A DNA stretch of 64,000 nt from Arthrobacter pityocampae (GTDB lineage Bacteria > Actinomycetota > Actinomycetes > Actinomycetales > Micrococcaceae): contig NZ_PRKW01000001.1 of assembly GCF_002927275.1 (NCBI RefSeq), forward strand, positions 310,001-374,000. Reading direction: 5' to 3'. The notes under the pieces were generated by a model. The model worked only from the letters and a program-made list of their open reading frames with translations. It had not been told where the DNA came from and did not search any database. Each line of letters opens with the position of its first letter. Position 1 is the first letter of the stretch. The position numbers and the translations under genes are program-made. Shown here piece after piece: positions 26,921 to 34,722 of the stretch.

Positions 26921-28624
26921 TCAGCCGCAGTAGGCCCCCTCGGAGGCCGAGTGGACGAGCTTGGCGTACTTCGCCAGGACGCCCTTGGTGTAGCGGGCGG
27001 GCAGCGGCTCCCAGCCGACCCTCCGCTCCAGGAGTTCCGCCTCGTCGACCAGGAGGTCGAAGCTCTTCGCGGCGATGTCGACGCGGATGCGGTCGCCGTC
27101 CCGCACGAAGGCGATGGGACCGCCGTCGACCGCCTCCGGGGCCACGTGCCCGATGCACAGGCCGGTGGTACCGCCGGAGAAGCGTCCGTCCGTCAGCAGG
27201 AGCACGTCCTTCCCCAGCCCGGCACCCTTGATGGCGCCGGTGATCGCGAGCATCTCGCGCATGCCGGGGCCGCCCTTCGGCCCCTCGTAGCGGATGACGA
27301 CGACGTCCCCGGCGTGGATCCGGCCGGCGTCGAGTGCGTCGAGGGCGCCCTGCTCGCGCTCGAAGACGCGCGCGGTGCCCTCGAACACGTCGGCGTCGAA
27401 GCCGGCGCTCTTGACCACGGCACCCTCGGGCGCCAGCGACCCGTGGAGGATGGTGATCCCGCCGGTCGAGTGCATCGGATCGTCGAGGGCGCGCAGGATC
27501 TTGCCGTCGAGGTCCGGCGGGTCGATCTCGGCGAGGTTCTCCGCGAGCGTCTTGCCGGTGACCGTGAGGCAGTCGCCGTGCAGCAGGCCGGCGTCGAGGA
27601 GCGCCTTCATGATGACCGGTACGCCGCCCACCTTGTCGACGTCGAACATGACGTAGCGGCCGAACGGCTTGAGGTCGCCGAGGTGCGGGATGCGCTCGCC
27701 GATGCGGCTGAAGTCCTCGAGCGTGAGGTCCACCTCGGCCTCGCGGGCGATCGCCAGCAGGTGCAGGACGGCGTTCGTGGAACCGCCGAAGGCCATGGTG
27801 ACCGCGATGGCGTTCTCGAAGGCCTTCTTGGTCATGATGTCGCGCGCGGTGATCCCGAGGCGCAGGAGGTTCACGACGGCCTCGCCGGACTTGTGGGCGA
27901 ACGCGTCGCGTCGACGGTCGACGGAGGGAGGAGCGGCTGATCCGGGCAGTGACATGCCGAGGGCCTCGCCGATGCAGGCCATGGTGTTCGCGGTGTACAT
28001 TCCGCCGCAGGCGCCCTCGCCGGGACAGACGGCTCGTTCGATGCTGTCGAGGTCCTTGAGACTCATGGTGCCGGCTGCACAGGCTCCCACGGCTTCGAAG
28101 GCGTCGATCAGCGTGACTTCCTTCTCGGTCCCGTCCTCGAGCTTCGCGAAGCCCGGCATGATCGTGCCGGCGTACAGGAACACCGAGGCGAGGTCGAGGC
28201 GGGCCGCCGCCATGAGCATGCCCGGCAGGGACTTGTCACAGCCCGCGAGGAGCACGGAGCCGTCGATGCGTTCGGCCTGCATGACGGTCTCGACCGAGTC
28301 GGCGATGACCTCACGCGAGACGAGGGAGAAGTGCATGCCCTCATGACCCATCGAGATGCCGTCCGAGACGGAGATGGTGCCGAACTGCATGGGGAAACCG
28401 CCGCCGGCATGGACGCCCTCCTTGGCGCCCTGCGCCAGCCGGTTGAGGGACAGGTTGCACGGCGTGATCTCGTTCCAGGAACTCGCGACGCCGATCTGCG
28501 GCTTGGCGAAATCGTCGTCACCCATGCCCACCGCACGGAGCATGCCGCGGGAGGGGGCAGCATGGATGCCGTCGGTGACGATGCGGCTTCTGGGCTTGAT
28601 GTCTGGTGTTGTGTCCGCGCTCAT
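26921..28624 (-). CDS. ilvD: Dihydroxy-acid dehydratase
   Basis: An Fe-S lyase of 567 residues that turns dihydroxy acids into keto acids for valine and isoleucine synthesis. Probable cluster ligands are Cys 56 ([12 protein letters not shown]), Cys 129 ([11 protein letters not shown]) and Cys 206 ([12 protein letters not shown]). The C-terminal part has [22 protein letters not shown], typical of the IlvD/Edd family. The frame extends far upstream, but ATG at 28624 is chosen because a TAGACT -10 box ends seven bases before it, so the mRNA is leaderless. It is a separate transcription unit just upstream of ilvBNC on the same strand. Confidence 0.97.
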   Translation of the reverse strand: MSADTTPDIKPRSRIVTDGIHAAPSRGMLRAVGMGDDDFAKPQIGVASSWNEITPCNLSLNRLAQGAKEGVHAGGGFPMQFGTISVSDGISMGHEGMHFSLVSREVIADSVETVMQAERIDGSVLLAGCDKSLPGMLMAAARLDLASVFLYAGTIMPGFAKLEDGTEKEVTLIDAFEAVGACAAGTMSLKDLDSIERAVCPGEGACGGMYTANTMACIGEALGMSLPGSAAPPSVDRRRDAFAHKSGEAVVNLLRLGITARDIMTKKAFENAIAVTMAFGGSTNAVLHLLAIAREAEVDLTLEDFSRIGERIPHLGDLKPFGRYVMFDVDKVGGVPVIMKALLDAGLLHGDCLTVTGKTLAENLAEIDPPDLDGKILRALDDPMHSTGGITILHGSLAPEGAVVKSAGFDADVFEGTARVFEREQGALDALDAGRIHAGDVVVIRYEGPKGGPGMREMLAITGAIKGAGLGKDVLLLTDGRFSGGTTGLCIGHVAPEAVDGGPIAFVRDGDRIRVDIAAKSFDLLVDEAELLERRVGWEPLPARYTKGVLAKYAKLVHSASEGAYCG

Positions 28625-28631
28625 AGGGGAG

Positions 28632-28637
28632 AGTCTA
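28632..28637 (-). promoter_or_regulatory. -10 box (TAGACT), leaderless ilvD
   Basis: TAGACT lies seven bases before the ilvD ATG. No ribosome-binding site is visible between them. Confidence 0.65.
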
Positions 28638-28639
28638 GG

Positions 28640-28656
28640 CCTGCGTTGCGCGCAGG
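28640..28656. promoter_or_regulatory. Inverted repeat overlapping the ilvD promoter
   Basis: CCTGCG-N5-CGCAGG has perfect 6-bp arms and occupies the spacer directly upstream of the ilvD -10 box, where a bound repressor would block polymerase. Confidence 0.4.
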
Positions 28657-28878
28657 TTTCCCCATATGACCGGCCTGTTACAGCCGTCCGTGGGCCCGGA
28701 CGCGACGGTCCGCCGACCGGCGGCGGGGGCCCCCGGCCGAGGGCGTGGTGCCTCGTCCGGACGGCGACCGCTCCGGTACAGTGTGGACTTCGCGGGCGAA
28801 TCAGCAGCCCGCCTGGCGCACCGCGAGCAGTCCCGTGAGGGGCCGAGTCCGCCAGTTTCCTACCGCAACGGCCGTGAT

Positions 28879-29334
28879 ATGACCCCCGATGAGCCCTCCT
28901 CCTCCCGGCACCCGCTCGACGGCGGCCAGGGCCTGAAGCACGCTCTGCGCCGGGTCTTCGACTCACAGATCCCGAACTACGGCGACTACAACCTCGTGTT
29001 CGCCGTGCAGGCGGGCGGGCGCGACCCCCGGGCGGCCTACGTGGTGGGCTACCGGTGGAAGCCGGCCGAGCTGATGATCGCCCCGGTGGACCTCGCCGGG
29101 ATCACGGGCGCCGGCGTGCCCGTCGAGGTGAACATGACCAACCTGGCGCACGCGCTGCAGTGGGACGAGGACGGCAGCTTCGAGGTGGGCACGAGCACCG
29201 GGCGCATCTTCCGGTTCGGTGTGACGGCCTCCCCCGTGCTCGACGTCGGTCCCGGCACGCCGCTGCACCTCGCCCAGCACGAGGACGTGACGGACTTCAC
29301 GTCCTTCATGGAGGCCTTCATCGGGATGTCCTGA
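28879..29334 (+). CDS. Hypothetical protein, 151 residues
   Basis: A small protein I do not recognise. It reads as mixed alpha/beta, beginning with a polar tail and then [24 protein letters not shown], followed by several short strands and a C-terminal acidic helix ([17 protein letters not shown]). No signal peptide or membrane segment is present. ATG at 28879 is used, though its ribosome-binding site is weak. An upstream in-frame GTG near 28781, next to a TACAGT hexamer, is a possible alternative start that would add about 33 residues. It is divergent from ilvD. Confidence 0.65.
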   Translation: MTPDEPSSSRHPLDGGQGLKHALRRVFDSQIPNYGDYNLVFAVQAGGRDPRAAYVVGYRWKPAELMIAPVDLAGITGAGVPVEVNMTNLAHALQWDEDGSFEVGTSTGRIFRFGVTASPVLDVGPGTPLHLAQHEDVTDFTSFMEAFIGMS

Positions 29335-29361
29335 GCCTCCCGTCCCGCCCGGTGCGCAGGA

Positions 29362-30327
29362 TCAGGCCCAGGGACCGCGCCGCACGAGGTTCTCGGGTTC
29401 GGCCCCGCGGCCGAGGAGCTCGACCTGCCGGCGGAGCAGTGCGAGGATCCGCGGCGGGAAGGCCCCGGTGTTACCGCCCACGTGCGGCGTGATGATCGCG
29501 CCCGGCGCACCCCACAGCGGGTGCCCCGCGGGCAGCGGCTCCGGGTCGACGACGTCGAGCGCCGCCCGGAGCCGGCCCGCGACAACCTCCCGGGTCAGGG
29601 CGTCGGTGTCGACGACGGCCCCGCGGGCCACGTTGACGACGAGCGCGCCGTCGGGCAGCGCCGCGAGGACGTCCGCCCCGATCAGCCCGAGCGTGGCGTC
29701 CGTGAGCGGCGTGATCACGATGACGACGTCGTGAGCGGGCGCGAGCCGGACGAGTTCGTCGCTGCCGTGGACGTGCCCCCGGGCGTCGTCGCGCGCCGTG
29801 CTGCCCACGCGCGTCACGGTCACCTCGAAGGGAGCGAGTCTCCGGCGGATCTCCTCGCCGATCCCGCCGACCCCCACCAGGAGGACCCGCCGGTCCGCGA
29901 GGCCCGGGTAGCGCGCGCTGTGCCAGCGGCCCTCGGCCTGCTGCCGGACGGCGTCGTCGATCCCCCGCAGTGACGCGAGGGCGAGGCCGACGGCGAGTTC
30001 GGCGGTGGCCGCCGCGTGGACACCGGCGGCCGTGGCGATGGCGACGCCCGGACCCACGAGGTCGGGCACGCCGTCGTAGCCCGTGGACTGCGTCTGCACG
30101 AGCGCGAGGTTCGCCGCGGCGTCGAGCGCTCCGTCGAGGTGCGCGCGTCCCGTGTACGGGAGGACGACGGCGTCGAGCGCGGCCGGGTCGCAGCCCTCGG
30201 GCGGGGCCTCGAAGTCCCACAGCACCACGCGGACGCCGGGCGAGACGCCGGCCAGGGCGTCGCGCAGGTCGGCGGAGGGGACGCTCAGGGTGCGGACGGT
30301 CGGGGGCGCGGCGGCGGGGGTCGTCAT
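29362..30327 (-). CDS. D-isomer-specific 2-hydroxyacid dehydrogenase
   Basis: A 321-residue NAD(P)-dependent oxidoreductase related to SerA and glyoxylate reductases but without ACT domains. The dinucleotide motif is VLLVGVGGIGEEI near residue 148. Catalytic Arg (NVARGAVVD), Glu (DVVDPEPLP) and His (ITPHVGGN) are all present in the correct order, so it should be active. Substrate (glyoxylate, hydroxypyruvate or other 2-keto acid) cannot be decided. A TAGGCT box six bases before the ATG at 30327 makes the mRNA leaderless. Confidence 0.93.
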   Translation of the reverse strand: MTTPAAAPPTVRTLSVPSADLRDALAGVSPGVRVVLWDFEAPPEGCDPAALDAVVLPYTGRAHLDGALDAAANLALVQTQSTGYDGVPDLVGPGVAIATAAGVHAAATAELAVGLALASLRGIDDAVRQQAEGRWHSARYPGLADRRVLLVGVGGIGEEIRRRLAPFEVTVTRVGSTARDDARGHVHGSDELVRLAPAHDVVIVITPLTDATLGLIGADVLAALPDGALVVNVARGAVVDTDALTREVVAGRLRAALDVVDPEPLPAGHPLWGAPGAIITPHVGGNTGAFPPRILALLRRQVELLGRGAEPENLVRRGPWA

Positions 30328-30333
30328 GGCGAC

Positions 30334-30339
30334 AGCCTA
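30334..30339 (-). promoter_or_regulatory. -10 box (TAGGCT), leaderless dehydrogenase gene
   Basis: TAGGCT lies six bases before the ATG at 30327 on the minus strand. Confidence 0.65.
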
Positions 30340-30420
30340 GCGCCGCACCGGATCCGGGCCGTCCGTGAGGGTGCCGGGCGGCACCGCTCCCCCGGTTTCA
30401 GGTTTCGGGCAAAGTGCTGG

Positions 30421-30426
30421 TAGAGT
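30421..30426 (+). promoter_or_regulatory. -10 box (TAGAGT), tRNA-Lys promoter
   Basis: TAGAGT lies about 54 bases before the mature tRNA-Lys 5' end in an AT-richer stretch. It is the only TANNNT match nearby on this strand. Confidence 0.4.
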
Positions 30427-30479
30427 TTCATGCTGTTGCGGATGACCCGGACGGCACGAAAAAGCCGGGAAAACGCTAC

Positions 30480-30552
30480 GCACCTCTAGCTCAATTGGCA
30501 GAGCAATTGACTCTTAATCAATGGGTTCCGGGTTCAAGTCCCGGGGGGTGCA
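30480..30552 (+). tRNA. tRNA-Lys (anticodon CUU)
   Basis: A 73-nt cloverleaf with acceptor GCACCTC pairing to GGGGTGC (one wobble), D-arm AGCTCAATTGGCAGAGC, anticodon CTT in the loop of TTGACTCTTAATCAA, and T-arm GGTTCAAGTCC. The discriminator is A; CCA is not encoded. Confidence 0.96.
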
Positions 30553-30556
30553 CATC

Positions 30557-30604
30557 GAAGCCCCGTCCTTCAGGTCTCGCCGCCTGGGGGGCGGGGTTTC
30601 GTTT
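30557..30604 (+). terminator. Terminator after tRNA-Lys
   Basis: AAGCCCCGTCC and GGGGCGGGGTTT pair around a GC-rich loop just downstream of the tRNA, followed by CGTTTT. Confidence 0.65.
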
Positions 30605-30658
30605 TGCCATCAGCCCGCCCTGCCGGCCGATGTCCTCGTGAGGCTGCGGCGGCGGGCC

Positions 30659-30664
30659 TACGAT
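30659..30664 (+). promoter_or_regulatory. -10 box (TACGAT), leaderless GTG start
   Basis: TACGAT is followed by six bases and then GTG at 30671. Confidence 0.6.
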
Positions 30665-30670
30665 GGACGC

Positions 30671-31384
30671 GTGAACGATCTCCTCTCCTTCGTCGGGAGC
30701 TACTGGTGGCTGGTGTTCCCGCTCTCGGGTGTCTTCGCGATCTGGGGGAAATCGCTGTCCGAGGCGACGGAGCGGCGGCACCAGCGCAAGATCGAGCTGT
30801 ATCGGCTGAAGCACCCCGGCGGCGCACTCCCTGCGCCGCACGAGGCCCCGGTGCCCGCCGCGAAGAAACCCACTCCGACGAGGACCCAGCTCGAGCACGT
30901 GCAGCGCATGCACGACGCCGTGGACCGGAAGTGGCTGACCTACGAGCTCGACGCGGCGAAGCTCATCGACTACCCCATGATGACCGACGTCCGGGAACCC
31001 CTCACCGTGGCGTTCCTGCGGGCCAAGCGGGAGGCGGACGCGCTGCGGCCGGAGCCGTCCTCCCGCGTGACGTCCGAGGACCTCGCGGCGTACCGGTCCG
31101 CCGTGACCTCGTACGACGTCGCCTTCCAGATCGCGGAGACGGAGGCCCGACGGGTCCGGACGAGCGGGTTCACCACCGAGGAGCGGCAGCGGCTGGAGAC
31201 GGCCCGCCGGCTCGTGACCGTGGCGATCGACGACGCCGCCACGGCCGCCGAACGCCAGACCGCCTATCGTCGGGCCCGCCGCGAACTCGACGGCCTGATC
31301 GTGCTGCCGGATGCCACGGTCACCTCGCTGGAGGAGAAGGTCGCCGGGGCGATCGGGCAGCGCCGGGAGCCTCCAAGGCCCTGA
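30671..31384 (+). CDS. Hypothetical single-pass membrane protein
   Basis: A 237-residue protein of unknown function. One N-terminal membrane helix (LLSFVGSYWWLVFPLSGVFA, about residues 4-23) is followed by a cytoplasmic, charge-rich, mainly helical part. That part includes a KIELYRLKHPGG segment, a Pro/Lys linker, and a region with repeated Arg/Glu heptads that could form a coiled coil. The GTG at 30671 is selected over upstream ATGs because those overlap tRNA-Lys, and because TACGAT lies six bases before it. No close functional neighbour is apparent. Confidence 0.78.
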   Translation: MNDLLSFVGSYWWLVFPLSGVFAIWGKSLSEATERRHQRKIELYRLKHPGGALPAPHEAPVPAAKKPTPTRTQLEHVQRMHDAVDRKWLTYELDAAKLIDYPMMTDVREPLTVAFLRAKREADALRPEPSSRVTSEDLAAYRSAVTSYDVAFQIAETEARRVRTSGFTTEERQRLETARRLVTVAIDDAATAAERQTAYRRARRELDGLIVLPDATVTSLEEKVAGAIGQRREPPRP

Positions 31385-31480
31385 CCTCCGCGAAGCCCTT
31401 CCCGGTCCGGCTTTCGGGGACGATAATCGCTCCGTCCAGCACAGAGCGATGGCGGACGCCATCCGAGGAAAGGCCACCCC

Positions 31481-31957
31481 ATGGCAGCGATGATCAACTC
31501 CTACCTCAGCTTCAGGGACACCGCGAGGGAGGCGATGGCGTTCTATCAGTCGGTGTTCGGTGGAGACCTCGCCACCAGCACCTTCGCGGAGTTCCAGCTC
31601 AGTGAGGACCCGGCGGAGCAGGACAAGATCATGCACTCCCAGCTCACCACCCCGACGGGGCAGGTGCTGATGGCGTCCGACACCCCGAACGCCGAGGAGT
31701 ACGTGGCCCCTGCCGGTCACTCGCTGTCGATCAGCGGCGATGACGAGCCGGAACTGCGCGGATACTGGGACGCGCTGGCCGGCAGCGGACGGGAGACGAT
31801 GCCGCTCGCCAAGGCACCGTGGGGCGACTGGTTCGGCATGTGCGTGGATCGGTTCGGCATCTCCTGGATGGTGAGTATCGCCGCGGCGCCCGGGGGTCCC
31901 CGGGGCGAGGCGGCCTCGGCGCCGGTCGACACCGCGGGCGCGGCCACGGGCGTCTAG
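31481..31957 (+). CDS. VOC-family (PhnB-like) protein
   Basis: A 158-residue vicinal-oxygen-chelate fold protein of the PhnB/3-demethylubiquinone methyltransferase-like group. The family pattern is clear: INSYLSFRDTAREAMAFYQSVFGG at the N-terminus, then MHSQLTTPTGQVLMASD, and WGDWFGMCVDRFGISWMVS near the end. A non-conserved Ala/Gly-rich tail of about 25 residues follows. Members are often metal-free or of unknown activity, so no reaction is assigned. ATG at 31481 has GAGGAAAGG about eight bases upstream. It is convergent with the DUF2795 gene, with a hairpin between. Confidence 0.9.
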   Translation: MAAMINSYLSFRDTAREAMAFYQSVFGGDLATSTFAEFQLSEDPAEQDKIMHSQLTTPTGQVLMASDTPNAEEYVAPAGHSLSISGDDEPELRGYWDALAGSGRETMPLAKAPWGDWFGMCVDRFGISWMVSIAAAPGGPRGEAASAPVDTAGAATGV

Positions 31958-32003
31958 CAGGATCCGGCCGGGTCCAGCGCGGTCGGGCCGACCGCCTGGG
32001 GCG

Positions 32004-32035
32004 GCGGAGGGCACACCGTCCGGCGTGCCCTCCGC
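32004..32035. terminator. Bidirectional terminator between VOC and DUF2795 genes
   Basis: Perfect 11-bp arms (32004-32014 and 32025-32035) surround a ten-base loop between two converging genes. Confidence 0.6.
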
Positions 32036-32045
32036 TGCCCGGGTG

Positions 32046-32234
32046 CTACTTGGATGCTTCCTTGTTGACGTCCGTCGGCGAGTCGAACTCGCGGTCGGGC
32101 AGGTTCTGGAGAGTCTCGAGGACCGAGCCCTCGGCCCCCTTGTCCTTCGCGTGCCTGACGAGGTCCTCCTTGGACGCCGGGTAGTCCACGCCGCCCAGGG
32201 CCTTCTGGATATCGATCGGGCTCGGATCTGCCAT
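32046..32234 (-). CDS. DUF2795-like small protein
   Basis: A 62-residue protein with the DUF2795 pattern: IDIQKALGGVDYPASKEDLVRHAKDKGA followed by VLETLQNLPDREFDSP. This domain is a small three-helix unit common in actinobacteria and its function is not established. ATG at 32234 is preferred over an upstream frame extension because GAAGGAGC lies five bases before it. It is at the downstream edge of the heptose/glycan cluster, 71 bases after the GT2 gene on the same strand, but its RBS suggests independent translation. Confidence 0.85.
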   Translation of the reverse strand: MADPSPIDIQKALGGVDYPASKEDLVRHAKDKGAEGSVLETLQNLPDREFDSPTDVNKEASK

Positions 32235-32305
32235 GTGGTGCTCCTTCGATTCGATGGTGTCGGATTCTGCTGCTGGTGGTGCCTTCCGGTGCGGAAGCGC
32301 CACCG

Positions 32306-33166
32306 TCACTGGCCCAGGATCTCCCGGGCAGCGTCTGTGTCACGGTCGACCACCGTGGTGGGTGCCTCCAGGTGCACGGCACCGGAGGGGATGATGCCGG
32401 CGCCGCCGTAGCGCTCCATGACGCGCCATTGGGCGGCCACGTCCTCCCCCGCGTGCCCGAGCGGCAACCGGTCCCAGAACTCGAACCCGCCGCAGTCCAC
32501 GAGGGCCCGGCGGTCGAACAGGACGCAGCCGCCCACCCAGGCGACGTGGTACAGCCGCCACTCGCCGGGCGGGACGGCGAGCTCGGCGGCCGCGTGGGCG
32601 AGATTGGCGGCGTTGTGCAGGGGCCACCGCGCGAAGCCGTCCGTCCCCGGGCGGATACGCTCGGGCCGCACCTCGTTGCCCGGCCAGAGCTCGAACGCGC
32701 TGCGCTCGTGCGGCCGGGAATCATCGAGGTAGGACAGCCCCTGCACCGCGGAACCCACGAACCCGCACCCGGCGGCCTGCAGTGCCCGGCTCATGCGGTC
32801 GAGCGAGCCCGGTTCGAGCCAGACGTCGTTGTCCAGGAAGAGGACGGACGGCGCACTCGCCAGGCCCAGCAGGAAATTCCGGTGCTCGGCGAGTCCCCGG
32901 CGCGGCAGGTGCCGTTCGAGCCGGACGGGCCGGCCCTGCGCCTCGAGGACCCGCACCATCGCGCGGACGGCCGGCTGCCGGATCGCGGCCTCACCCTCGG
33001 TCTGGTCGCTGAGGATGACGCGGAACGCCGGCCCCTCCTGCCCGGCAAGGCCCGCCAGCGTGACGGCGAGTTCGGCGGGACGCCCGAAGGAGGGGATCAG
33101 CACGTCCACCACGGGCTCCTCGGGCGGAGGTTCGAGTGCCCACTCCCCCGACCACCGCACCGTCAC
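32306..33166 (-). CDS. Family 2 glycosyltransferase
   Basis: A 286-residue GT-A fold transferase. The N-terminal nucleotide-binding signature VDVLIPSFGRPAELAVTLAG is followed by a metal-binding D-x-D in VLFLDNDVWLEPG near residue 115 and a second-domain motif AWVGGCVLFDRRALVDCGGF ending in DRLPLGHAGEDVAAQWR. No membrane helix is present. The start is GTG at 33166, overlapping the hldE stop by four bases (GTGA), so the two are translated together. It likely adds a sugar to the heptose-containing glycan or modifies it. Acceptor and donor are unknown. Confidence 0.9.
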   Translation of the reverse strand: MTVRWSGEWALEPPPEEPVVDVLIPSFGRPAELAVTLAGLAGQEGPAFRVILSDQTEGEAAIRQPAVRAMVRVLEAQGRPVRLERHLPRRGLAEHRNFLLGLASAPSVLFLDNDVWLEPGSLDRMSRALQAAGCGFVGSAVQGLSYLDDSRPHERSAFELWPGNEVRPERIRPGTDGFARWPLHNAANLAHAAAELAVPPGEWRLYHVAWVGGCVLFDRRALVDCGGFEFWDRLPLGHAGEDVAAQWRVMERYGGAGIIPSGAVHLEAPTTVVDRDTDAAREILGQ

Positions 33167-34722
33167 GGCGCATCCCCCGCCGAGGGCGTGGCGCGGATCC
33201 GGCGGACCACCTCCGCGGTAGAGCGCTCGGGCACGTAGTCGAGGATGCTCACGCGTCCACCGCAGGCCTCGACGGCGGGGGCCTCCTCCAGCATCTGTGC
33301 GGTGTAGTCGCCCCCCTTGGCATAGATGTCGGGCTTCAGCTGCTCGATCAGCGGCACCAGGGTGTCGGTCGAGAAGACCGTGACGTAGTCGACGCAGCTG
33401 AGCGAGGCGATGATGCCCGCGCGGTCGGCGATCGGGTTGATGGGCCGGTCCGGGCCCTTGAGCCGCCGCACGCCGTCGTCGTCGTTCAGGGCGACGACGA
33501 GGACGTCTCCGAGCTGCTTCGCCTGGTCGAGGTAGCGCGTGTGCCCGCGGTGCAGCACGTCGAAGCAGCCGTTCGTGAGGACGATCCGCCGGCCCGCGGC
33601 GCGGTCGGCGGCCACCTTCCGCAGCAGCTCGTCCGTGGGGAGGGCCGTGTCCGCGAACTGCTGCAGATGACCCGTGAGGTCCGCCGTCGTGCACACGGAC
33701 GTGCCGGGGCGGTGGACCACCACGTCCGCTGCGGCCTGCGCGAGGTCGAGGCTCGTGGCGAGCGGGAGTCCCGCGGCGCGGGCGACCGTGAGGCTGGCGA
33801 CGAACGTGTCCCCCGCCCCCGAGGCCTGCTTCTCGGTGGCGGGCCTGGCATAGGTGCGGTGCTCCTCACCGTCCGGTCCCAGCAGGACCGTGCCGTCCCG
33901 GTCCAGCGTCACGACGACGCTGGCCGCGTTGGTCGCCGCGAGCAGTTCGCTGCGGCGCGCCGTCACGGCGGCGGCGCGGTCGGTCCGCGCGTCCAGGCGG
34001 GTACCGAGGACCTGGGCGGTCTCCTGCGCGTTCGGGGTGACGATGTCCGGGTGCAGTGCGGACCATGCCGCGGTGTCATGCGCGTCCACCACGACCACCG
34101 CGCCGGGATCGAGGGTGTCTCGGCGCGCGAGGGCATCACGGACCTCCCCGCCGAGCGCGCCGGAGCCGTAGTCGCAGACGATGACCGCATCGGCGCCCGC
34201 GACCGCGCCCGGGATGCGCGCGGCCAGCGCGTCGGTCGCCGCCGGGGGCAGGCCCTCCTGCGTGTCGTCGAGCCGCAGCATGACCTGGTCCCCGCCGAGG
34301 ATCCTGTACTTGGTGGTGGTGGAGATGCGCGGGTCACGGAGGAGATGCGTGGTGTCCACTCCCGCGTCCTCGAGGATGGTGCACAGGCGGCGCCCGGCGT
34401 CGTCGTCGCCGATCAGCCCGCACATCCGGACGCGGCCACCGAGGGCGGCGAGATTCACGGCCGTGTTCGCCGCGCCGCCGGCTGCGTACTCGCGGCGGGT
34501 GATGTCGACCACCGGGGCCGGGGCCTCCCGGCAGAAGCGCTCGATCGTGCCGCTCCACCAGCCGTCCAGCATCGCGTCCCCGACCACCGTGACGGCCGGT
34601 GCGCGGTCGGCGATCGCCCCCGGGACCCAGGCCGCGAGACCGCGCACCTGTGCCAGCTCCCCCGGGTCGTCCCCGTCCTCCGGAACGGCAGCCATGGAGT
34701 CGCGGTGCAGGGCGTCGCCCAT
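33163..34722 (-). CDS. hldE: Bifunctional heptose-7-phosphate kinase / heptose-1-phosphate adenylyltransferase, copy 1
   Basis: A 519-residue HldE (RfaE)-type fusion. The N-terminal PfkB kinase half has VTVVGDAMLDGWW, a substrate region YAAGGAANTAVNLAALGG, and the catalytic ASGAGDTFVASL near residue 315. The C-terminal cytidylyltransferase-type half has NGCFDVLHRGHTRYL with the HxGH motif near residue 395, plus DIYAKGGDYT. Together these give phosphorylation at C1 and, after GmhB, adenylation to ADP-heptose. Start ATG at 34722 overlaps the aldehyde dehydrogenase stop (TGATG). A second, shorter paralogue lies at 38272-39639. Division of labour between them is unknown. Confidence 0.9.
   Translation of the reverse strand: MGDALHRDSMAAVPEDGDDPGELAQVRGLAAWVPGAIADRAPAVTVVGDAMLDGWWSGTIERFCREAPAPVVDITRREYAAGGAANTAVNLAALGGRVRMCGLIGDDDAGRRLCTILEDAGVDTTHLLRDPRISTTTKYRILGGDQVMLRLDDTQEGLPPAATDALAARIPGAVAGADAVIVCDYGSGALGGEVRDALARRDTLDPGAVVVVDAHDTAAWSALHPDIVTPNAQETAQVLGTRLDARTDRAAAVTARRSELLAATNAASVVVTLDRDGTVLLGPDGEEHRTYARPATEKQASGAGDTFVASLTVARAAGLPLATSLDLAQAAADVVVHRPGTSVCTTADLTGHLQQFADTALPTDELLRKVAADRAAGRRIVLTNGCFDVLHRGHTRYLDQAKQLGDVLVVALNDDDGVRRLKGPDRPINPIADRAGIIASLSCVDYVTVFSTDTLVPLIEQLKPDIYAKGGDYTAQMLEEAPAVEACGGRVSILDYVPERSTAEVVRRIRATPSAGDAP

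Noticed and set aside
30480-30604. tRNA-Lys as a phage or island attachment site
   Set aside because: No integrase gene and no direct repeat of the tRNA 3' end were found nearby.
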